In this document: positions 59,587 through 64,000 of the stretch, piece by piece | How positions within the stretch are numbered: position 1 is the first letter of the stretch | Layout of the letters: each line of letters opens with the position of its first letter | Source: Xylanibacter ruminicola | GTDB taxonomy: Bacteria > Bacteroidota > Bacteroidia > Bacteroidales > Bacteroidaceae | DNA length: 64,000 nucleotides | Direction of reading: 5' to 3' | Assembly (NCBI RefSeq): GCF_900142525.1 | Contig: NZ_FRBD01000014.1 | Location: forward strand, 1 to 64,000 | Notes under the pieces: model-generated | What the model saw: the letters and a program-made list of their open reading frames with translations, nothing else | Told to the model about the DNA's origin: nothing | The model's database searches: none | Program-made: the position numbers and the translations under genes

Positions 59587-60345
59587 TTATATTAGTTTGT
59601 TTACTAGCTCCTGGAGTTTATCCAACTCCAGCATGTTGGCGGCGTCGCTGAGGCCATTGTCGGGGTCGGGGTGTACCTCGAAGAAGTAACCTGTGGCTCC
59701 GAAGGCCTTGGCGGCCAGTGCCATCTGTGGCACAAAGCGGCGATCGCCACCCGTTTTCCCGTTGCTGCCACCAGGACGCTGCACACTGTGCGTACAGTCC
59801 ATGATCACCGTTGGCACTATCTCCAGCATGTCGGGTATGTTACGGAAGTCGACTACCAAGTTGTTGTAGCCCATCATGTTGCCTCGCTCTGTGAGCCAAA
59901 CCTCCTTGGCGCCAGCGTCCTTGGCCTTGCCCACGGGGTAAACCATGTCCTTACCGCTAAGGAACTGGGCTTTCTTGATGTTCACCACAGCACCAGTCTT
60001 GGCGGCGGCTACTATCAGGTCAGTCTGGCGGCACAGAAATGCTGGTATCTGTATCACGTCGCATACTTCGCCTACAGGCTTGGCTTGCCAACTCTCGTGT
60101 ATGTCGGTCAGTATACGCAGTCCGTACTTCTGTTTCACATCGCTCAGCATCTGTAGTCCGCGGTCAATACCTGGGCCACGGAATGATGTAATCGACGTGC
60201 GGTTAGCCTTGTCGAACGAAGCTTTGAAGATGATGTCGGTACCCAGTTGCTTGTTGATTTCCAGCAACTTCTGCGCTACGGTGTCGAGTAGTTCGGCACT
60301 CTCAATGACGCATGGTCCTGCTATGATGGTTGTCTTGTTGCTCAT
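59587..60345 (-). CDS. kdsA: Kdo-8-phosphate synthase
   Basis: Condenses arabinose-5-phosphate with PEP to form Kdo-8-P for lipid A inner core. It begins TTIIAGPCVIESAELL; the Cys in AGPC is the metal ligand of the metal-dependent class, where the E. coli type has Asn. Other motifs: IFKASFDKANRTSITSFRGP, TDIHE and DCTHSVQRPGG. The length of 252 aa is slightly short but ends normally (LDKLQELVNKLI). It is the first gene of a five-gene envelope operon; the -7 box ends ten bases before the ATG. Confidence 0.96.
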   Translation of the reverse strand: MSNKTTIIAGPCVIESAELLDTVAQKLLEINKQLGTDIIFKASFDKANRTSITSFRGPGIDRGLQMLSDVKQKYGLRILTDIHESWQAKPVGEVCDVIQIPAFLCRQTDLIVAAAKTGAVVNIKKAQFLSGKDMVYPVGKAKDAGAKEVWLTERGNMMGYNNLVVDFRNIPDMLEIVPTVIMDCTHSVQRPGGSNGKTGGDRRFVPQMALAAKAFGATGYFFEVHPDPDNGLSDAANMLELDKLQELVNKLI

Positions 60346-60355
60346 ATTATCGGTG

Positions 60356-60387
60356 CAAAAATACGTATTTTATTCAAATCAGCCAAA
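60356..60387 (-). promoter_or_regulatory. Promoter of the kdsA operon, nearly leaderless
   Basis: Minus strand TTTG (60387-60384), 20 bases, then TATTTTTG (60363-60356), 10 bases before the ATG. Confidence 0.68.
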
Positions 60388-60413
60388 TATTTTTTTTTAA
60401 AATATTGTATTTA

Positions 60414-60481
60414 CCTACGGATTTAACGGATTTTTTTTGATGCAGATTTAATTAATCCGTATAATCCGTATAATCCGTAGG
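60414..60481. repeat. Inverted pair of TACGGATT arrays (9-base period), copy 2
   Basis: CCTACGGATT then AACGGATT; the right half reads TAATCCGTA three times ending AATCCGTAGG. Ends CCTACGGATT and AATCCGTAGG are perfect inverted 10-base arms. Same design as 49339-49415. Confidence 0.87.
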
Positions 60482-60489
60482 CTTTATAT

Positions 60490-62823
60490 TTATGAAATCA
60501 TATGAATATCGCGCTGTGGGAATGGGATGCTGATGTTGTGCTCATTGAGGGTGTCGTAGATGCACTTCAGCATATCGCTGATTACCACTGCGCGCTTAGG
60601 TGCATCAACCCATACCACCAACTTGAAGTTCACGCTCGAGTCGGCCATCTCTGTCACGATGCACTTAGCCTGTTTCTCTGGGTCCAGATATTGGTGACGC
60701 ATGCGGTTTACCGCCTCTTCCACCATGTTGGCCACCTCCTTCAGGTTCGAACCGTAAGCCACACCGAATGGCACCGAGGCCATCACGTAGCCGTGGTTGC
60801 GTGTCAGGTTCTTATAGTTCTTGGTGAACAGCTGTGCATTCTGGAATCCGATGACCTCGCCCTGCATCGACTCGATGATGGTCGATGTGTAGCTGATGGA
60901 TACCACCTTACCCATGGTTCCGTCTACGTCAATCCAGTCGCCCACCTTGATTCGTCCTGCCATCAGCGATGCACCGTAGTAGATATTCTCGATGATATCC
61001 TTCGATGCAAAACCGATACCTGTCGACAAGCCTCCTGAGATGGCGAGCAACCAAGCCAGACTGATGTGGAATAGCGATAGCGAGAACATGAGCCATGCGC
61101 CCCATACCAGCACCTGTATCACGTTGCGCCCCATCACCTCCTTGCTGGCCGCTGTCGATGGGTCGCTAATCTCGTAGTGCATACGCAGGAATGCCAGCGT
61201 GGTCTTCGAGATATAGCGGAACAGGAACCAGGCATTGATCACCATCGTGAGTTTGATGATAGACACTTGCAGATTCTCCATATTGATGATGGGATACATG
61301 AATATCCTGATACACATGTCGGTGAGGTTGAACACCTTGGCAGCCCAATAGATACTCAGCATCACGGAGTGTACGCCCAAGATGGGTATCACGGTCTTTT
61401 CTACCAGATAGTAAGCCCACGTCTTGGTGATAGGCTTCTGCATCAGGCGCTTACGCTTAGCGTAAATCTCCAGATAGCGACTCAGACAGTTGATAGTCAG
61501 GATACACGTCAGCTGCATAATCCACCAGATGATGAGCTGTACTGCAAACAGTGTGTAGCCTATAAACGAGCATACCACCGAGCTCACAAATACGATGAGC
61601 GATATATAGGTGTAGAAGATGTCGCTTCGCGGAATGTTCTGGTTGTGGCGGCGTATCACTATCCATTGCCATATCGTGCATGCCAGCAGTATGGGGGGAA
61701 GTATCAGGTTGACCAACTCGTTGGGAATCAGAATGATACGGCATCCGATGACCACAAATCCCACGGCTATTAAGGGGGCATAGATGCGGAAGGCGCTCTT
61801 AATCTGTTCGCCCTTTACACGTAGCAGTAGCGATATCAGGATAACGCCCAGCAGCCATGAGTACTCCACCAGCAGACTTGATGCCATGATCAGGAAGTTC
61901 TGACTCGACTGGCTGATTACCAATCCCTGTATGATGGCAAAGGTAAACGTGGTGGTGGCCATGATGATGCACGAGCGCTTCTTCTTGAATTCCTCCGTTT
62001 TAAACTTGTTGGGTAGTGCAAACTTAAAGAACAGTAAGTTCAGTATGATGGCTACAATCACGTAGAACAGGATGCCTAGGAACATTCCGAATATCCACTC
62101 AGCGCTCCACTGCGAGTTGGCATTGGCGTTAAAGCTGTACTTCTTCCTTAGGTTGTCGCCCATCTGTTGCCAGCGCCTACTCAGGTTCTGGATCAGAGTG
62201 GGGTAGCTGTCGCCACCGTTTATAAAGATGTTCTGCTGTATCTCGTTGTAGCGCTTGTTGGCATATTCGTTCAGCTCTTTCAGTCGGTTCTCGGCCTTGG
62301 TATATAGGTAGATGTTGCGGCGCAGCGTGCTGGCGTTGTCTTCCAGCTTTTCGCGTATGCTCTTCGCTATCACCAGGCATGAGTCGCGGTTCTGCGCGCC
62401 ATATTTAGTCATAATGCGCGTGGGTATTCCCTGCAGATGGTTTATCAAGCTGTCGTATCTTACTATCTCGCCCTCTGTCTTCTCCAGAAAACTGGTAAAC
62501 GGTAGCTGGTTGCGATGGAAGTCGTGATACTGCTTGGTGGCCTCGTGGCAGGCGTAGGTCAGATCGAACACGTTGTCCTGCTGCTGTGAGTACAGCATCA
62601 GTGCGTTCTGGTCGGCACGCTTCATGGTGCTCATCAGCTGTTGTATCAGTCGCTTGGTGCGATCTTTACGTGCAGTCGATCGCCTTGTCAGTTCGCTGTT
62701 GTATTGTTTCAGTTCTGTACGCAGTATTCCCAGCGTCTGCTCCAGGTCTTTCTCTTTCAGTACCGCTCCGGCTTCTACGATTATGGCCAGTGCAAAGACG
62801 CAGAATAATAGTAATCTCTTCAT
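60490..62823 (-). CDS. Mechanosensitive channel, MscS family, with long N-terminal helical domain
   Basis: 777 aa. A signal peptide (LLLFCVFALAIIVEAGA) is followed by about 200 residues of periplasmic coiled-coil-like sequence. About ten membrane helices and the MscS pore helix and beta domain follow (LSTGIGFASKDIIENIYYGA; IKVGDWIDVDGTMGKVVSIS). The cytoplasmic vestibule follows. This is the large MscK/YbdG-like architecture. It protects against hypo-osmotic shock. It is transcribed alone, downstream of its own -7 box. Confidence 0.93.
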   Translation of the reverse strand: MKRLLLFCVFALAIIVEAGAVLKEKDLEQTLGILRTELKQYNSELTRRSTARKDRTKRLIQQLMSTMKRADQNALMLYSQQQDNVFDLTYACHEATKQYHDFHRNQLPFTSFLEKTEGEIVRYDSLINHLQGIPTRIMTKYGAQNRDSCLVIAKSIREKLEDNASTLRRNIYLYTKAENRLKELNEYANKRYNEIQQNIFINGGDSYPTLIQNLSRRWQQMGDNLRKKYSFNANANSQWSAEWIFGMFLGILFYVIVAIILNLLFFKFALPNKFKTEEFKKKRSCIIMATTTFTFAIIQGLVISQSSQNFLIMASSLLVEYSWLLGVILISLLLRVKGEQIKSAFRIYAPLIAVGFVVIGCRIILIPNELVNLILPPILLACTIWQWIVIRRHNQNIPRSDIFYTYISLIVFVSSVVCSFIGYTLFAVQLIIWWIMQLTCILTINCLSRYLEIYAKRKRLMQKPITKTWAYYLVEKTVIPILGVHSVMLSIYWAAKVFNLTDMCIRIFMYPIINMENLQVSIIKLTMVINAWFLFRYISKTTLAFLRMHYEISDPSTAASKEVMGRNVIQVLVWGAWLMFSLSLFHISLAWLLAISGGLSTGIGFASKDIIENIYYGASLMAGRIKVGDWIDVDGTMGKVVSISYTSTIIESMQGEVIGFQNAQLFTKNYKNLTRNHGYVMASVPFGVAYGSNLKEVANMVEEAVNRMRHQYLDPEKQAKCIVTEMADSSVNFKLVVWVDAPKRAVVISDMLKCIYDTLNEHNISIPFPQRDIHMIS

Positions 62824-62857
62824 ATCTTTTTAGTCTGATGTTTCTTTTTCCAATGTG

Positions 62858-62865
62858 CAAAATTA
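62858..62865 (-). promoter_or_regulatory. -7 box for the MscS gene
   Basis: TAATTTTG on the minus strand, 34 bases before the ATG. The upstream region is a T-run with no TTTG at the right place. Confidence 0.35.
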
Positions 62866-62905
62866 GTTTTTTTTTTTCTATTTTCTGCATTTTCTTACCA
62901 TAACT

Positions 62906-62937
62906 TTTGGATTTTTGCTGTTTTTTTGTTACTTTTG
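62906..62937 (+). promoter_or_regulatory. Promoter of the BadF/BcrA-type kinase gene
   Basis: TTTG (62906-62909), 20 bases, then TACTTTTG (62930-62937), 28 bases before the start codon. Confidence 0.65.
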
Positions 62938-62965
62938 CACCAAAATCCACTTAAATACACGTATT

Positions 62966-63811
62966 ATGGCGATTCTCATAGCTGATAGTGGTAGTACAAA
63001 GACCGATTGGGTGTGCCTCCAGCCTGGTGGTGCAGTTAGTCAGATCGAGGTCCACACCGTGGGGCTCAATCCTTTTCATGTGTCCGACAATGAAATCCGT
63101 TCGGTCTTCAATCACGAGCTGCTGCCTCAGTTGGGTGGCATCCGTATCGATGCTGTGTATTTCTATGGCAGTGGTGTTCGTCCTGAGGTCGAAGACCGTG
63201 TTATTGGGCTTTTGAGTGAGGCTTTTCCAGATGCGCAGACCATCGAGGCTCATAGCGATTTGCTAGGTGCCTGTCGTGCTCTTTGTGGCAGTGGTCAGGG
63301 CATTGCTTGCATCCTGGGCACAGGTGCTAACTCTTGTGTCTACGATGGTCGTGGCATCGTTCACAACACGCCAGCTTTGGGCTATATCCTTGGCGACGAG
63401 GGTAGTGGCGCTGTGCTGGGCAAGCATCTGCTTCACGATCTCTATACGGGCGTTCTGTCGCATAGTATGCGTATGTGCTTTGAACAGGAAATGGGCATGG
63501 GGTTGTCTGAAATTATCAACAAGGTTTATCGTGAACCTCAGGCCAATCGTTTCCTGGCATCCCTGTCTGAGTTTATTCATCGCCATCTCGACGACGAGGG
63601 TGTTCGTCAGCTGGTGTACTCTACCTTTAACGACTTTGTTAACTATCATATTTCGCGCTATGGTCGTAAAGACCTTTCTGTATCTTTTGTAGGCAGCATC
63701 GCCTGGTATTATCAGGAGCAGCTCAAGCTTATACTCCAGATGCATGGCTATCAGGTTGGCGCTATCATGCAGAGCCCGCTTCAGGGGCTTATTGCTTATC
63801 ATCAGAATTGA
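62966..63811 (+). CDS. BadF/BadG/BcrA-type ATPase, N-acetylglucosamine-kinase-like
   Basis: 281 aa of the actin-like ASKHA fold. The N-terminal phosphate-1 loop is LIADSGSTKTDWVCL; the second ATP motif is ACILGTGANSCVYDG; the adenosine-region text is DLSVSFVGSIAWYYQEQL. This short version of the family is often an N-acetylglucosamine or related amino-sugar kinase in Bacteroidales; the substrate is not certain. ATG at 62966 begins the first strand; the open frame upstream is promoter. A new gene starts 22 bases downstream. Confidence 0.88.
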   Translation: MAILIADSGSTKTDWVCLQPGGAVSQIEVHTVGLNPFHVSDNEIRSVFNHELLPQLGGIRIDAVYFYGSGVRPEVEDRVIGLLSEAFPDAQTIEAHSDLLGACRALCGSGQGIACILGTGANSCVYDGRGIVHNTPALGYILGDEGSGAVLGKHLLHDLYTGVLSHSMRMCFEQEMGMGLSEIINKVYREPQANRFLASLSEFIHRHLDDEGVRQLVYSTFNDFVNYHISRYGRKDLSVSFVGSIAWYYQEQLKLILQMHGYQVGAIMQSPLQGLIAYHQN

Positions 63812-63833
63812 GCTATTAATAAAATAATGTAAT

Positions 63834-64000
63834 ATGGAAAAAAATGCAATTATCAACTTGTGTGTAAGAATTTTAACTGCGATTCTAATTGCCGTAGGAG
63901 TGTTTGTGGCAGTACCCATGATAACACTTGCAGTCGAGATTATTTTAGGCAAGATAACCGATCCTGAACTCATCGAGCTCCCCATGTCGTTCAAGCGTCT
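63834..64000 (+). CDS. Start of a membrane protein, cut by the window end
   Basis: The first 55 codons are visible: MEKNAIINLCVRILTAILI continuing through one long hydrophobic helix (AVGVFVAVPMITLAVEIILG) and a more polar stretch (KITDPELIELPMSFKR). No family can be told. Location 22 bases after the kinase gene on the same strand suggests cotranscription. Confidence 0.65.
   Translation, partial: MEKNAIINLCVRILTAILIAVGVFVAVPMITLAVEIILGKITDPELIELPMSFKR

Noticed and set aside
1..64000. tRNA and rRNA genes
   Set aside because: I looked for cloverleaf arms and rRNA signatures between genes and saw none; a tRNA-search program should confirm this.

Overview
The window looks like chromosome of a Bacteroidales bacterium, most probably Prevotella or a close relative. 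Evidence: promoters of the Bacteroidetes type (TTTG, about 20 bases, TAnnTTTG) sit in front of many genes; Shine-Dalgarno sequences are nearly absent; and the gene families are typical of the order (methylmalonyl-CoA mutase mutAB, membrane decarboxylase subunits with a lamin-tail OadG, DUF5686, a propeller/AraC hybrid regulator, VirE-N/DUF3987, HicAB, WG repeats). The genus is inferred from gene content and no 16S gene is present.

Layout. 0-8 kb: end of an M15 peptidase, exonuclease III, an Ala/Lys-rich lipoprotein, a SulP permease, a three-gene operon (lipoprotein, rsmG, metallo-hydrolase), an MFS transporter and a voltage-gated-type potassium channel. 8-20 kb: a minus-strand run of uxaB, uvrA, a DUF5686 barrel protein, addA and addB, spaced so tightly that one operon is likely. 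20-30.4 kb: propionate/succinate chemistry, with an AspT/SucE-type transporter, OadG, biotin carrier, OadB and a LuxR regulator on the minus strand, and mutA, mutB and a geranylgeranyl-reductase-type flavoprotein on the plus strand.

30.4-46.4 kb is accessory: a VirE-N/DUF3987 protein with two unknown partners, hicAB, a WG-repeat lipoprotein, a large membrane protein, a DUF4160/DUF2442 pair, an orphan HicB-type antitoxin, two duplicated secreted proteins, a secreted caspase-Sel1 protein and a TPR-SpoIIE phosphatase. Remnants of hicB and of the caspase gene lie between them, and parts of this stretch are visibly AT-rich.

46.4-64 kb returns to core functions: pgk, radA, a solute-binding lipoprotein with a large TPR protein, and an envelope operon kdsA-kpsF-hybrid regulator-phospholipase D-acyltransferase. 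The regulator has lost its kinase chemistry. An MscS channel, a BadF/BcrA-type sugar kinase and the start of a membrane protein follow.

The most unusual signal is in the repeats. A 30-bp element with a conserved sequence lies in frame inside three unrelated genes (M15 peptidase, rsmG, VirE-N/DUF3987). Arrays of CTAGNNNNN with an exact 9-base period lie in frame inside addA and uvrA and again between genes. Other 7-9 base iterated words (TTCACAT, TCAATTA, TATCCCAG, GACTCAGA, TACGGATTA types) fill intergenic gaps, several arranged as inverted pairs. One terminator-like hairpin, with a conserved loop in all copies and a near-identical stem in three of them, occurs four times within 6.2 kb.
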